A stretch of 64,000 bases of DNA from Marinomonas sp. SBI8L (GCF_001624705.1 NZ_JSEO01000002.1:124001-188000), one strand, 5' to 3'. Counted from the first letter of the stretch, positions 27,946 to 38,669 are shown. Program-made: numbers and translations. Notes: a model not told the origin generated them from the sequence alone.

Positions 27946-29358
27946 TTAGTTTACAGGGCCAAGGAAACGGCTTTCTGTGGTTTTACTAACATCAAAGTCT
28001 TCATCGATAGAGCTAATAGTAAAACTGATTTTGTTCTTTTGTACTTTCAAAACGTGAGGTGGAACCTGAATTGAAAGGGGAATAGAGCGAACTTCACCAG
28101 ATGTTACGTAGATTTTCTTGCGGCCTATTACTTTAATGCCATCCAAGCCTTCAACTTCAAGTTTGAAAGTGTGGTCTGATTGGTCCATATTCATTACTTT
28201 AATGGTATAAATATTTTCAATCATGCCGCTAGGGGTCGTATTATATAGGCGATTTCTATCCTTTAAAACATCTAATCCAAGTGCTTCACGATCTGTCGCA
28301 ATATAAGCAAAACTAATTACCATAATAAATAGTGCAATGGCGTATCCAATAGATTTTGGTCTCCACACTTTTGTCTTTTTCCCTTCTAGGCTATTTTCAG
28401 TGGTGTAACTGATTAAACCTTTAGGGTAGTTCATTTTCTCCATTACTGAATCGCATGCGTCGATACATAATGCGCAGCCTATGCACTGTATTTGAAGTCC
28501 TTCACGGATGTCTATGCCGGCAGGGCAAACATGGACACATTGATTACAGTCGATGCAATCGCCAAGGTTAAGTGCTTTTAGATCTGCGCGACGCTTACGT
28601 TTGCCGCGGTTTTCTCCGCGAGCTTCATCATAAGAAATTACCAAGGTGTTTGTATCAAACATAACTGATTGGAAGCGAGCATAAGGGCACATGAAAGAGC
28701 AAACTTGCTCTCTCATCCAGCCTGCAAATAAATAAGTGGCACCAGTAAAAAATGCGATCCAAAAATAAGCCCAAGGGTGTGCTTCTAGGGTGAATATTTC
28801 AATGGAAAGATCGCGAATTGGAGTGAAGTAGCCAACAAATGCTAACCCTGTTAAAGCTGAAAACAATACCCACAGAGCATGCTTGTTGAATTTCTTAAAA
28901 AACTTAGAGCGCGACATTGGTTGCTTATCAAGGGCGATACGCTGGTTACGGTTGCCTTCGGTTTTCTCTTCAATCCACATGAAAATCATGGTCCACACTG
29001 TTTGTGGGCATGTGTAGCCACACCAGACTCGACCAAAAAGTGTAGTCATTAGAAATAAAGCGAATGCCGCTATGATTAACAGCCAGGCGAGCAAGACAAA
29101 ATCTTGTGGCCAGTAAGTAACATTGAAAATATGGAATTGACGACTAGGGAGGTCAAAAAATACAGCCTGACGATCGCCTAAATTAATCCATGGTGTTAAG
29201 AAGTAGCCTGCCATCAAAACCCAAAGAATCTTAGTCCTTATAGATTGAAAGAAGCCTTGAATTCGGCGGGTATAGATTTTTGTACGTTTTTGATAAAGGT
29301 CGTATTCAACAACATCATTATCTAGATTCTTTAATGGAATCTGCTGACTCATAGCCAT
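27946..29358 (-). CDS. ccoG: cbb3 oxidase accessory protein CcoG (polyferredoxin)
   Basis: The 470 residues have five or so membrane helices, the FGRVWCGYTCPQTVW and EQVCSFMCPYARFQ cysteine motifs, then two ferredoxin clusters (CIDCNQCVHVCPAGID and CIGCALCIDACD). The C terminus is a periplasmic Ig-like domain. CcoG is a cupric reductase delivering Cu(I) to the oxidase. It lies upstream of ccoH, ccoI and ccoS. Confidence 0.96.
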   Translation of the reverse strand: MAMSQQIPLKNLDNDVVEYDLYQKRTKIYTRRIQGFFQSIRTKILWVLMAGYFLTPWINLGDRQAVFFDLPSRQFHIFNVTYWPQDFVLLAWLLIIAAFALFLMTTLFGRVWCGYTCPQTVWTMIFMWIEEKTEGNRNQRIALDKQPMSRSKFFKKFNKHALWVLFSALTGLAFVGYFTPIRDLSIEIFTLEAHPWAYFWIAFFTGATYLFAGWMREQVCSFMCPYARFQSVMFDTNTLVISYDEARGENRGKRKRRADLKALNLGDCIDCNQCVHVCPAGIDIREGLQIQCIGCALCIDACDSVMEKMNYPKGLISYTTENSLEGKKTKVWRPKSIGYAIALFIMVISFAYIATDREALGLDVLKDRNRLYNTTPSGMIENIYTIKVMNMDQSDHTFKLEVEGLDGIKVIGRKKIYVTSGEVRSIPLSIQVPPHVLKVQKNKISFTISSIDEDFDVSKTTESRFLGPVN

Positions 29359-29418
29359 TCATCCTGTAAACAGATTAATAGAAAGTGACAGGAGAATAAT
29401 ACAGAAAAGAGGAGAGGA

Positions 29419-29445
29419 TCGAGTGTGACATGGTGTCACACTCGA
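29419..29445. repeat. Perfect 12-bp hairpin between ccoP and ccoG
   Basis: TCGAGTGTGACA and TGTCACACTCGA are exact inverted repeats around a 3-base loop in the 96-base ccoP-ccoG spacer. There is no T-run on either strand, so it may protect the 3' end of the ccoNOQP mRNA or bind a dimeric regulator. Confidence 0.75.
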
Positions 29446-29454
29446 GAAGAAGCA

Positions 29455-30354
29455 TTACTCTTGATGAGAAAGGCTGTATACGTAAGCGGAGACAATGTGA
29501 GTTTTGTCTTCACCTAGGATTTCATTCCATGCTGGCATTTTGCCTGCACGTCCGTTACGCAGCGTTTGCATAACTTGCTGCTGAGTGCCGCCATATAACC
29601 AAATATCATCAGTTAGGTTTGGCGCGCCGAACAGTTTATTACCTTTACCATCTTGGCCGTGGCAAGCAACACAGTTTGCGGCAAAAATATCTTTACCTTT
29701 TGCGACTGCGTCGTTGTCAGTAGCTTTACCTGAAAGGCTTAGTACGTATTGAGTGGCATCGTTGATGCCTTGCTCGCCAAGACTTGCGCCCCATGCCGGC
29801 ATAGCTGCTGTTCTACCGTGTAAGATGGTAGTTTTGATTTCGCTTGCTTCACCGCCATATAGCCAATCGTTGTCAGTCAGGTTAGGGAAGCCGTAGCTGC
29901 CAGTCGCTGCTGAACCGTGACAAATTGCACAGTTATTTGAGAATAAGCGTTGACCTAGGCGCATTGCCTTTTCGTCTTGGCTTAGTTCAACAAGGTCTGT
30001 ACTTTGGTATTTAGCAAATAAAGGCCCAAACTCTTGTTCTGCTTTAGCAACTTCACGCTCGTATTGGTTGATTTGAGTCCAACCAAGTAGGCCTTTAAAG
30101 TTACCAAGACCTGGGTAAAGAGCTAGGTAGATAAGTGCAAAAACAACAGTAATGACGAACTTCCAGTACCACCAGCGCGGTAGTGGGTTGTCAAGCTCTT
30201 CAATGCCGTCATAAACGTGTCCTGTAGTAGGTACTTCACCGTTAGGGTGTTTTTTATTACTACGAACACTCGCTAGTAACCAGTAGCAGCCAAAGATAGA
30301 GCCAAGTGTGATGGCAATAATCCAGGCGCTCCAAAAAGGAGTTAATTCATTCAT
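29455..30354 (-). CDS. ccoP: cbb3 cytochrome c oxidase diheme subunit III
   Basis: Two N-terminal membrane helices (~8-28 and ~63-83) are followed by two c-type heme domains with CAICH (~138) and CVACH (~225) and paired Met-containing motifs (AAMPAWG, GKMPAWN). At 299 residues it matches CcoP, which passes electrons to CcoO and CcoN. Its start overlaps the ccoQ stop. Confidence 0.97.
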   Translation of the reverse strand: MNELTPFWSAWIIAITLGSIFGCYWLLASVRSNKKHPNGEVPTTGHVYDGIEELDNPLPRWWYWKFVITVVFALIYLALYPGLGNFKGLLGWTQINQYEREVAKAEQEFGPLFAKYQSTDLVELSQDEKAMRLGQRLFSNNCAICHGSAATGSYGFPNLTDNDWLYGGEASEIKTTILHGRTAAMPAWGASLGEQGINDATQYVLSLSGKATDNDAVAKGKDIFAANCVACHGQDGKGNKLFGAPNLTDDIWLYGGTQQQVMQTLRNGRAGKMPAWNEILGEDKTHIVSAYVYSLSHQE

Positions 30355-30530
30355 TTTTGTTTATTCTCCACGGATTGCTTTTTAGGCATATCTTCATCTT
30401 CATCAAAAGGAAGGTTTGCAGCTTCGTTGAAGTCACCTTTCTTTCTTTTGCTGAATGCCCATAACGTAACAGCGATAAAAGCAACGAATGCTAATACTGT
30501 TGCGATACTTCTAAGCGTATTAATGTCCAT
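30351..30530 (-). CDS. ccoQ: cbb3 oxidase subunit CcoQ
   Basis: A 59-residue protein: one membrane helix (IATVLAFVAFIAVTLWAFS), then KRKKGDFNEAANLPFDED, the usual CcoQ juxtamembrane motif. It lies between ccoO and ccoP and overlaps ccoP by ATGA. It stabilises the oxidase complex. The ribosome site GGACTC is weak. Confidence 0.93.
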   Translation of the reverse strand: MDINTLRSIATVLAFVAFIAVTLWAFSKRKKGDFNEAANLPFDEDEDMPKKQSVENKQK

Positions 30531-30539
30531 AATTGAGTC

Positions 30540-31142
30540 CTAGCGTTTGATTACTGTGCCAAGTTGCTGAAGGTAAGCAACTAGGGCATCAATCTCACGT
30601 TTGCCACGAACGTCTTCTTTCGCTGTTGTAATCTGCTCATCGGTGAAAGGTACACCAACAGAACGTAGAGCTAGCATCTTGTCTGCAGTTGAGTTGCCAT
30701 CAAGAGTGCTGTTAAACAACCAAGGGAAAGAAGGCATGTTTGACTCAGGTACAACATCACGTGGGTTGTATAAGTGAGCACGGTGCCATTCATCACTGTA
30801 ACGTTGACCAACACGAGCTAGGTCAGGGCCAGTACGCTTAGAGCCCCAAAGGTGAGGGTGATCGTAAACAGATTCACCAGCAACACTATAAGGCCCGTAA
30901 CGTTCAGTTTCTGCTCTGAATGGACGAATCATTTGTGTGTGACAGCCAACACAACCTTCACGGATATAGATATCACGACCTTCAAGCTCTAATGCTGTTA
31001 AAGGTTTTAGGTTTTCCACAGGCTGAGTGGTTTTTTGCATAAAAAACAGAGGTACGATTTCTACCATAGCACCGAAGCTGATTGCTACTATGATTAGGGC
31101 AATCATAAGGCCAATGTTCTTTTCGATTATTTCATGACGCAT
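30540..31142 (-). CDS. ccoO: cbb3 cytochrome c oxidase monoheme subunit II
   Basis: The 200 residues have one N-terminal membrane helix and a single c-type heme motif in [15 protein letters not shown], with the distal Met probably in SNMPSFPWL. The sequences around [14 protein letters not shown] match CcoO/FixO. It passes electrons from CcoP to the CcoN heme-copper centre. It lies 10 bases after ccoN. Confidence 0.97.
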   Translation of the reverse strand: MRHEIIEKNIGLMIALIIVAISFGAMVEIVPLFFMQKTTQPVENLKPLTALELEGRDIYIREGCVGCHTQMIRPFRAETERYGPYSVAGESVYDHPHLWGSKRTGPDLARVGQRYSDEWHRAHLYNPRDVVPESNMPSFPWLFNSTLDGNSTADKMLALRSVGVPFTDEQITTAKEDVRGKREIDALVAYLQQLGTVIKR

Positions 31143-31153
31143 TTAAAAGCCCC

Positions 31154-32596
31154 TTATGCTGCTTGTGTATTTGCTGTGTTTGCAAGCTCTTGCTCTTTTT
31201 GGCAAGCACGTACAGTAAGGTAGGTGTTAACAGCCATTAATAGCATACCTGTTAAGAATAGAACGCCACCAATTACACGTACTGTCCAACCTGGCTTACT
31301 TGCATCAACAGCTTCAACAAAGCTGTATACCAAAGAACCGTCTTGGTTAAATGCACGCCACATTAGGCCTTGCATAATGCCGTTTACCCACATTGAAGCG
31401 ATGTAAAGTACAGTACCAATTGTTGCTAGCCAGAAGTGAACGTTAATAAGTTTGATTGAGTGCATTTCGCCAGCTTTACGGCCAAATACTACAGGCATCA
31501 TGTGGTAAACAGCACCGATACTAACCATTGCAACCCAGCCTAAAGCACCAGCGTGTACGTGACCAATAGTCCAGTCAGTGTAGTGTGAAAGCGCGTTAAC
31601 TGTTTTGATAGCCATCATTGGGCCTTCGAAGGTAGACATACCGTAGAAAGACAATGAAACAACTAAGAAACGTAGGATAGGGTCAGTACGTAGCTTGTGC
31701 CAAGCACCTGAAAGTGTCATTACACCGTTGATCATACCACCCCAAGAAGGTGCAAGTAGAATCAAAGACATTACCATACCAACACTTTGAGTCCACTCAG
31801 GAAGTGCAGTGTAATGTAAGTGGTGAGGGCCAGCCCAGATGTAAAGGGAAATCAACGCCCAAAAGTGTACGATTGACAAACGATATGAGAATACTGGACG
31901 ACCAGTTTGTTTAGGTACAAAGTAGTACATGATACCTAAGAAACCAGCTGTTAAGAAGAAACCTACAGCGTTATGACCGTACCACCACTGTACCATGGCA
32001 TCGATTGCGCCAGAGTAAATGGAGTAGGACTTAAATAAGCCAGCAGTCACAGATAAGCTGTTGAAAATGTGAAGCACTGCTACAGTTACGATGAATGCAC
32101 CGAAGAACCAGTTAGCCACATAGATGTGCTTCATTTTACGTTGCATAATAGTGCCAAAGAAAACAACGGCATATACAACCCAGACGATAGTAATAAGAAT
32201 ATCGATAGGCCACTCTAATTCAGCGTACTCTTTAACTTGAGTAAAACCTAAAGGTAGAGTGATTGCCGCAGCGACGATAACTGTTTGCCAACCCCAAAAG
32301 GTAAAGCTAGCTAAAGTATCAGACCAAAGACGCGCTTGCGTTGTTCTTTGTACTACGAAATAAGACGTTGCGAAAAGTGCGCAACCGCCGAATCCGAAAA
32401 TTACTGCGTTAGTGTGTAATGGTCGTAAACGACCAAAGTGTAGATATTCAATACCTGCGAAAATGTCTGGCCATACGAGTTGTGACGCGATTAATACGCC
32501 TAACCCCATGCCAACGACACCCCAAACGACTGTCATGATGGTGAATGCACGCACCACACTATAGTTGTAGGTTGGATGATCAAAAGCTGTGCTCAT
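31154..32596 (-). CDS. ccoN: cbb3 cytochrome c oxidase subunit I
   Basis: The catalytic heme-copper subunit (about 480 residues, twelve membrane helices). His ligands occur in [15 protein letters not shown], the [16 protein letters not shown] Cu-B region and the [10 protein letters not shown] helix. The frame opens at GTG 32608, but ATG 32596 after GGAAGAAA gives the normal MSTAF start. CcoN works under low oxygen. No clear Fnr box was found in the 200 bases upstream, although fnr is nearby. Confidence 0.97.
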   Translation of the reverse strand: MSTAFDHPTYNYSVVRAFTIMTVVWGVVGMGLGVLIASQLVWPDIFAGIEYLHFGRLRPLHTNAVIFGFGGCALFATSYFVVQRTTQARLWSDTLASFTFWGWQTVIVAAAITLPLGFTQVKEYAELEWPIDILITIVWVVYAVVFFGTIMQRKMKHIYVANWFFGAFIVTVAVLHIFNSLSVTAGLFKSYSIYSGAIDAMVQWWYGHNAVGFFLTAGFLGIMYYFVPKQTGRPVFSYRLSIVHFWALISLYIWAGPHHLHYTALPEWTQSVGMVMSLILLAPSWGGMINGVMTLSGAWHKLRTDPILRFLVVSLSFYGMSTFEGPMMAIKTVNALSHYTDWTIGHVHAGALGWVAMVSIGAVYHMMPVVFGRKAGEMHSIKLINVHFWLATIGTVLYIASMWVNGIMQGLMWRAFNQDGSLVYSFVEAVDASKPGWTVRVIGGVLFLTGMLLMAVNTYLTVRACQKEQELANTANTQAA

Positions 32597-32828
32597 AGTT
32601 TCTTCCACAATCCACGAAGAGTGATTGACCTTGTAATTAATTGAAATGCCCGTATTAAGTTACTTCTTACAAAGACTTGGTAAGACCGACTTAAAAAGTC
32701 TCGAGTAATTAGTAAATCATACTGAAGCGGTGAGTAAACTAGCCGCGCTATTATAAGCGTTTTTGATCTTTTTTCTATTGGAGTAAGTTGTTTTTAATGG
32801 CTTTTCTTTGTCATATGGCAATATTTTT

Positions 32829-33434
32829 ATGAGTAAGTTTTCTTTTTATATGGCCCATGGTGCGGGTCTTGGACATAGTGGTGGTTTTTTAGACAAATTT
32901 GGCGTGACATTTTGTCGCACACAAAAAATGAACTATTTGCCACTTACCTTTGAATATATGTCAGAAATCGAGGCCAGTGGTAAGCGTAGACCACCAACAC
33001 GGTTTCCACAACTTGTCGATGAGTTTCGAGATAAGTTAGACCAAAATGCTTCTTTAAACTCACTTGTTGTAGCTGGTAAATCCATGGGTGGGCGTGTTGC
33101 ATCGCAACTATCGTCAGATGAAAGAGTGGTAGCAATTGTGTGTTTAGGGTTTCCGTTTTATCAACAAGGTAAGCCAGAAAAACATCGCTTGTCTTTTTTA
33201 CATGAAATTAACAAACCTTGTTTGATCATACAGGGGACTCGTGATGCATTTGGTAAGCCTGAATGGGTTAAACAACAAGCGTTAAACCCAAACATTAAAG
33301 TGCATTGGTTTGAAGGCGCTGATCATGATTTTAATATGTTAAAATCGCTGAACAAAAATCAATCGCAAGTCATTGAAGAAATCAATGACTTAATTAAATC
33401 TTGGGTTGACTCAGACTTTAATATTGAAGCTTGA
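32829..33434 (+). CDS. Alpha/beta hydrolase (KANL3/Tex30-type)
   Basis: The core motifs are MAHGAGLGHS near the start, the nucleophile elbow VAGKSMGGRVAS, LIIQGTRDAFG with the catalytic Asp, and EGADHDF with the His. This is the bacterial KANL3/Tex30-like hydrolase family of ~200 residues; the substrate is unknown. ATG 32829 is preferred over in-frame TTG 32808. A 12-codon mini-ORF at 32797-32832 overlaps this start by ATGA. Confidence 0.85.
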   Translation: MSKFSFYMAHGAGLGHSGGFLDKFGVTFCRTQKMNYLPLTFEYMSEIEASGKRRPPTRFPQLVDEFRDKLDQNASLNSLVVAGKSMGGRVASQLSSDERVVAIVCLGFPFYQQGKPEKHRLSFLHEINKPCLIIQGTRDAFGKPEWVKQQALNPNIKVHWFEGADHDFNMLKSLNKNQSQVIEEINDLIKSWVDSDFNIEA

Positions 33435-33459
33435 AATTAAAATGAGGATATGAGTAATA

Positions 33460-33702
33460 ATGGACACTATAGAACATGATAGTTTTTTGGATGCAGTTGG
33501 GCTTTATTGTCCAGAGCCTGTCATGCTTTTGCACGTTGAAATGAGAAAGATTAAAGCTGAACAAATACTTAAGGTTGAAGCGACTGATCCATCGACCACT
33601 CGAGATATTGTAAAGTTTTGCCAGTTTTTAGGGCATGAACTTATTCAGCAAAACGAAGAAGAAGGACACTTTTTTTATTGGATTAAGAAAAAGAAAAAGT
33701 GA
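33460..33702 (+). CDS. tusA: Sulfurtransferase TusA-family protein
   Basis: An 80-residue TusA-like protein with the persulfide Cys in [18 protein letters not shown] and a typical [22 protein letters not shown]. TusA carries sulfur from IscS for tRNA 2-thiouridine and other uses. The C terminus ends in a Lys run. It lies 25 bases after the hydrolase gene. Confidence 0.92.
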   Translation: MDTIEHDSFLDAVGLYCPEPVMLLHVEMRKIKAEQILKVEATDPSTTRDIVKFCQFLGHELIQQNEEEGHFFYWIKKKKK

Positions 33703-33893
33703 ATAAAGATATAACTTAAACTTAGTTTTCATATAGTGGAGAAATAACAAAAAATCATATCTGTAATTGTTTGTTTTATACACGATTCTTACATACTCTC
33801 GACATTCCATAACAATAAAAAGCAATTTTGCGCGCTTATAAGTCATTAATTTACGTTTAGTGTTTGTATTGTGCGCTTATTAATAAGGAATAG

Positions 33894-34841
<948 letters not shown>

Positions 34842-34854
34842 TGATTGGTGAGTT

Positions 34855-35895
34855 ATGAATATTTCCCTAACTAAGAAAGTCTGCTTAATCGTGTTTGGTG
34901 GACTTGCATTTCTTGGTTTGGCGAAGTGGACAGGTGTTGCTTATCAAGCAGCGCCTGTCTTACAGACCAATCAAGATCAAGGCTCTTTAACTAATAACCA
35001 AATTTCAAATAAATCAGTTGAATCATTCGTTTTGTCATCTTCAGAAAAAGCCGACATAAAGGCTCAACTGAATGTTGCACAAAATAATGAATACAATCGC
35101 TTCAAAGATAAATTTGAATGGATAGGCTCACAATCCTCGTTAAGGGGAACCAGTATAGCTGGCTCATATCCTATTGATGCAGAAGGGCATTTACTTCCTC
35201 ATATTAGTATTAGGCACAGATTTGATTATTTTATGACGCTGCTTGGTGAATTATCGTATGAACAACTCATTGAGTTAATAAAAGAAGATATCAAGCTATC
35301 ACTTGAAGAGCCTGCTCTTAGTGAGGCGCTTTCATTGCTGGAAAATTATCAGGCTTATAAATATGCATTAAAGGCATTAGATGATGAATTTTCAAACTAT
35401 CAAGTTAGCCTAAATGATAAGACTGCAATCATAAATAGGCAGATTAGCTTATACCAAGAAATAGATAAATTGCGCTATGAATATTTTGAACTTGATTATC
35501 GGTTGGCATTCTTTGCACAAGATATTGCAGATGAACAAGCGTTAATCGCAAATTTACAAGGTAATGATAAAAACCGTGAAGAGGATAAAACCAAACTTAC
35601 TGGCTTAATAAATACACTAGAACTAACAAGTAAGGAAACGGGAGAAAGCTTATTTGATCTACAAGTAAAAGAGTTCGGAGTGGAAGCCGCCCAAAGGCTT
35701 GCTAATGTTAGAGAGTCGCGAAATGAGCTCAATACAAGAGTTAAAGAATATTTAAAGCAAAAGGAAGGTATCTTAAATTCAGGTCTATCTACCCAAGATC
35801 AAAGTTTAGAATTAAAGTACTTAATTGAATCAAACTTCAGTTTAAGTGAGCAAAAGCGACTTAATGCTTTGGTTGCTATGCTAGAGCAACAATAA
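34855..35895 (+). CDS. lifO: Lipase-specific foldase (Lif)
   Basis: A 346-residue inner-membrane-anchored chaperone. An N-terminal helix (LIVFGGLAFLGLAKW) is followed by a Gln/Asn-rich linker, then a helical extended body. The diagnostic Lif motif is RHRFDYFMTLLGE at ~123-135, close to the RxxFDY(F/C)L consensus. Lif folds LipA in the periplasm before type II secretion. Immediately after lipA, as in Pseudomonas and Burkholderia. Confidence 0.93.
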   Translation: MNISLTKKVCLIVFGGLAFLGLAKWTGVAYQAAPVLQTNQDQGSLTNNQISNKSVESFVLSSSEKADIKAQLNVAQNNEYNRFKDKFEWIGSQSSLRGTSIAGSYPIDAEGHLLPHISIRHRFDYFMTLLGELSYEQLIELIKEDIKLSLEEPALSEALSLLENYQAYKYALKALDDEFSNYQVSLNDKTAIINRQISLYQEIDKLRYEYFELDYRLAFFAQDIADEQALIANLQGNDKNREEDKTKLTGLINTLELTSKETGESLFDLQVKEFGVEAAQRLANVRESRNELNTRVKEYLKQKEGILNSGLSTQDQSLELKYLIESNFSLSEQKRLNALVAMLEQQ

Positions 35896-35992
35896 GCTTG
35901 CGATATTATTAAGTTATTGATTTATTATGAAATTTATTTCAAATTAAAGATTTTAATAAATTATTAGTAGATAAACTCCTTTGACTAAGTAG

Positions 35993-36021
35993 TTGACACC
36001 TTCAATTTGTCTAGGCAATAT
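35993..36021 (+). promoter_or_regulatory. Candidate sigma70 promoter of the thi operon
   Basis: A perfect TTGACA lies 17 bases before CAATAT, about 35 bases upstream of the TPP riboswitch. The -10 match is only partial. Confidence 0.5.
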
Positions 36022-36057
36022 CACGCAAAATTTGCTTAACAGCAATACATATTTAGT

Positions 36058-36145
36058 TAGTCGGGGTGCTCTTTTTGAGCTGAGACTGAGGTTCGCCTCT
36101 AGACCCGTTGAACCTGACCCAGTTAATACTGGCGTAGGGAACTGG
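36058..36145 (+). ncRNA. TPP riboswitch (thi box)
   Basis: The aptamer contains the expected blocks in order: CGGGGTGCT, GAGCTGAGA, ACCCGTTGAACCTGA and GGCGTAGGGAACT, with a P3-type stem between. It binds thiamine pyrophosphate. The start codon of thiD is ~75 bases downstream. Confidence 0.95.
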
Positions 36146-36190
36146 CAAGCCTCATCTCTTTTAGACAATTTCGATCTGTCTGTCTTTTTT

Positions 36191-36215
36191 AGGCTCCAGT
36201 TTTAATTAGGAGCCT
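36191..36215 (+). promoter_or_regulatory. SD-sequestering hairpin of the TPP riboswitch
   Basis: AGGCTCC and GGAGCCT form a perfect 7-bp stem that includes the thiD ribosome site (GGAG, 36209-36212, 6 bases before ATG). This suggests translational control when TPP is bound. An upstream weak hairpin with a T-rich tail at ~36162-36190 may add termination. Confidence 0.75.
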
Positions 36216-36218
36216 TAT

Positions 36219-37043
36219 ATGCAAACGCGCAATCAACCTCATATTTCGTTAACCATTGCTGGATCTGATAGTGGTGGTGGAGCAGGTATTCAAGCCGATA
36301 TTAAAGCCATGTCTGCAACTGGGTCATTTGCATGTTCAGTGATCACAGCATTAACAGCGCAAAATACGCAAGGTGTTAGCGCCATACATCCTGTGCCGCA
36401 ATCGTTTGTTGAAGACCAGCTTGAGAGTATTTTTTCTGATATGAAAGTTGATGCCGTTAAAATTGGCATGCTGTCAGATGCAGATACAATTCTCATGATT
36501 GCTCAAATACTAAAAAAGTACCAACCAAAAGCAGTAATTTTAGATCCTGTTATGGTGGCAACAAGCGGCGATGTACTTTTAGAATCGCAAGCAATTTCAA
36601 GCCTCGTTAATCACCTCATTCCTTTGGCTGATTTAATCACGCCAAATCTATATGAAGCGCAAGTCTTATTAGGGAGAGCTGTTAACGCTTTTCCAAAATC
36701 TAATGCAGAGTTAGAAAGTACAGCCAATGCTCTTTTGTCGCTTGGCTCTCAAGGCGTTTTATTAAAAGGAGGGCATATGGACACTCAAGACAGCACAGAT
36801 GTTTGGGTGACCGAAAATCAAATTGAGTACTTTTCTAAAACAAGGGTGGCCACAACTAACACTCATGGAACGGGTTGCACCTTATCTTCAGCTATAACGA
36901 GCTATCTGGCACAAGGCTTTTCTATGTCTGAATCGATTAGAAGAGCGAAGGAATATATTTCACAAGCTTTAGTCGCCGCTAAGAATTATCAATTAGGTCA
37001 AGGTAGCGGGCCTGTTGATCACTTTTTTATGCTTAAGGCGTGA
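36219..37043 (+). CDS. thiD: Hydroxymethylpyrimidine/phosphomethylpyrimidine kinase
   Basis: ThiD phosphorylates HMP and HMP-P for thiamine synthesis. Diagnostic segments are LTIAGSDSGGGAGIQADIK, ALTAQNTQGV, DPVMVATSGD and the GTGCTLSSAI anion hole. At 274 residues it is normal and is not fused to ThiE. First gene of a riboswitch-controlled nine-gene operon. Confidence 0.97.
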   Translation: MQTRNQPHISLTIAGSDSGGGAGIQADIKAMSATGSFACSVITALTAQNTQGVSAIHPVPQSFVEDQLESIFSDMKVDAVKIGMLSDADTILMIAQILKKYQPKAVILDPVMVATSGDVLLESQAISSLVNHLIPLADLITPNLYEAQVLLGRAVNAFPKSNAELESTANALLSLGSQGVLLKGGHMDTQDSTDVWVTENQIEYFSKTRVATTNTHGTGCTLSSAITSYLAQGFSMSESIRRAKEYISQALVAAKNYQLGQGSGPVDHFFMLKA

Positions 37044-37046
37044 TAG

Positions 37047-37874
37047 ATGTCAGCTTGTAATGTTTTAGCATCAAACCTCACTAAACAAAATGAATACCTA
37101 GTAACAGCTAGTCTCAAGTATGAGGCTAGTCAAAGCTATATCTACCAAAATATCGAGCTCAGATTACCGTTAAATCAAGTGACCTGTTTGTTAGGGCATA
37201 GTGGCTGTGGCAAGTCTAGTTTATTAAAGCATTTAGTAGGGCTACATAAGAATGCTTGTGTTAATGATTTATTGATACAAACAGGTGTGCATTCAAGTCT
37301 TGATGTAAAAGGCTTCCAGCATGAGCTCGCTTATATGGCGCAGCAGGATCTATTACTGCCCTGGTTATCAGTTATTGATAATGTGTTGCTTGCTTATGAT
37401 CTTAAACGACCAATCTTGAAGAAAAAAAGTCAATTCAATCAGGCGTTAAAAAGTCGAGCGCAAGAAATTTTAGAGCAAGTCGGTTTACCTGATAAAGCTG
37501 ATAAGAAAGTGTTTACCTTGTCAGGCGGTATGAGACAGAGAGTCGCTTTAGCGAGAACCTTAATTCAAGATAAATCGATTATTTTAATGGATGAGCCATT
37601 TTCGTCAGTTGATGCCATAACACGCGATAAGTTGCAGCAGTTGAGTAGCCACCTATTTAAAAACAAGACTGTGCTTTTAGTGACACATGACCCACTTGAA
37701 GCCTTAGTTATGGGGCATAACATTTTACATTTTTCAAATAAAACTGAAAAAGAAACGACTCTCAAAACACTAGAGCCTATGCCTTTACCTAATTCTTTAC
37801 CTCCACGAAATATTGGTAATGAAGTTTCTGGTTATCATGGGCAATTGATGCAGATAATGCAGGCAAGGCAATGA
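37047..37874 (+). CDS. thiZ: ABC transporter ATPase (ThiZ-like)
   Basis: The 275 residues have Walker A (LGHSGCGKSSLL), a Q-loop (AYMAQQDLLLPWL), the signature LSGGMRQRVALAR and Walker B (IILMDEPFSSVD). Its place between thiD and a permease in a thiamine operon identifies it as ThiZ, which energises uptake of a thiamine pyrimidine precursor. It starts 3 bases after thiD and overlaps the permease gene by ATGA. Confidence 0.9.
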   Translation: MSACNVLASNLTKQNEYLVTASLKYEASQSYIYQNIELRLPLNQVTCLLGHSGCGKSSLLKHLVGLHKNACVNDLLIQTGVHSSLDVKGFQHELAYMAQQDLLLPWLSVIDNVLLAYDLKRPILKKKSQFNQALKSRAQEILEQVGLPDKADKKVFTLSGGMRQRVALARTLIQDKSIILMDEPFSSVDAITRDKLQQLSSHLFKNKTVLLVTHDPLEALVMGHNILHFSNKTEKETTLKTLEPMPLPNSLPPRNIGNEVSGYHGQLMQIMQARQ

Positions 37875-38632
37875 ATAAATTTATCAATACAAGCTTTGGC
37901 CGAGTGCTCGTAATAAGTTTCCTACTAGTTTTATTTTGGTGGTTGGTAGTAGCTGTAACTCAAGTTCCTAGCTTTATTCTTCCGCCACCAGAGAAAGTTT
38001 TTACAAGATTTTGGCAGTTAACAGATGTGTTATACCCACATTTTTTGGTGACTCTAATTGAGATTGTCTTTGGTGTGTTGCTGGGAGTGTCAGCCGGATT
38101 AATTTTTGCGATTTTAATGGTTTACTTTAAGCCTGTTCGTATTTGGCTTTTGCCTGTATTGCTTTTCAGCCAGGCGATTCCTGTGTTTGCCATAGCGCCT
38201 ATCCTAGTTCTTTGGTTTGGTTATGGGATAGTTTCGAAAGTCATTATGGCCGCGGTCATTATCTTCTTTCCTATTCTAATGACATCATTTGATGGTTTAA
38301 GGCAATCATCAAAAGATTATCTTGAGCTTGCTCAATCAATGCAAGCTAATCGTCTAAGTATTCTTTTTAGAATTCAACTTCCTGCTGCTTTACCTGTCAT
38401 GGCGTCAGGGCTTCGAATGGCGATGGTTGTTGCCCCAATTGGCGCAATCATAGGTGAGTGGGTTGGCTCATCTCAAGGGTTGGGCTACTTCATGCTTTAT
38501 GCCAATGCGCGAATGCAAGTGGCAGATATGTTCGCAGCACTATTCGTATTATGTCTACTTTCGATTTCACTTTATTACCTTGCTGATCAGTGTCTCAAGA
38601 AACTGATTTTTTGGCAGCAAGACAATAGTTAA
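37871..38632 (+). CDS. thiX: ABC transporter permease (ThiX-like)
   Basis: A 253-residue BPD-type permease with six membrane segments. The EAA loop is LELAQSMQANRLSILFRIQLPAALP. It belongs with the adjacent ThiZ ATPase and ThiY binding protein, of the type that imports formylaminopyrimidine. The substrate assignment comes from operon context and the family. Confidence 0.9.
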   Translation: MNKFINTSFGRVLVISFLLVLFWWLVVAVTQVPSFILPPPEKVFTRFWQLTDVLYPHFLVTLIEIVFGVLLGVSAGLIFAILMVYFKPVRIWLLPVLLFSQAIPVFAIAPILVLWFGYGIVSKVIMAAVIIFFPILMTSFDGLRQSSKDYLELAQSMQANRLSILFRIQLPAALPVMASGLRMAMVVAPIGAIIGEWVGSSQGLGYFMLYANARMQVADMFAALFVLCLLSISLYYLADQCLKKLIFWQQDNS

Positions 38633-38669
38633 TAGCACCCAGTTATCACCCTTAAATAAGAGAAATATT

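Noticed and set aside
32808-32821. TTGTCATATGGCAA dyad as an Fnr/Anr box for ccoN
   Set aside because: Two key bases deviate and it is more than 200 bases from the ccoN start, inside the opposite gene's start region.
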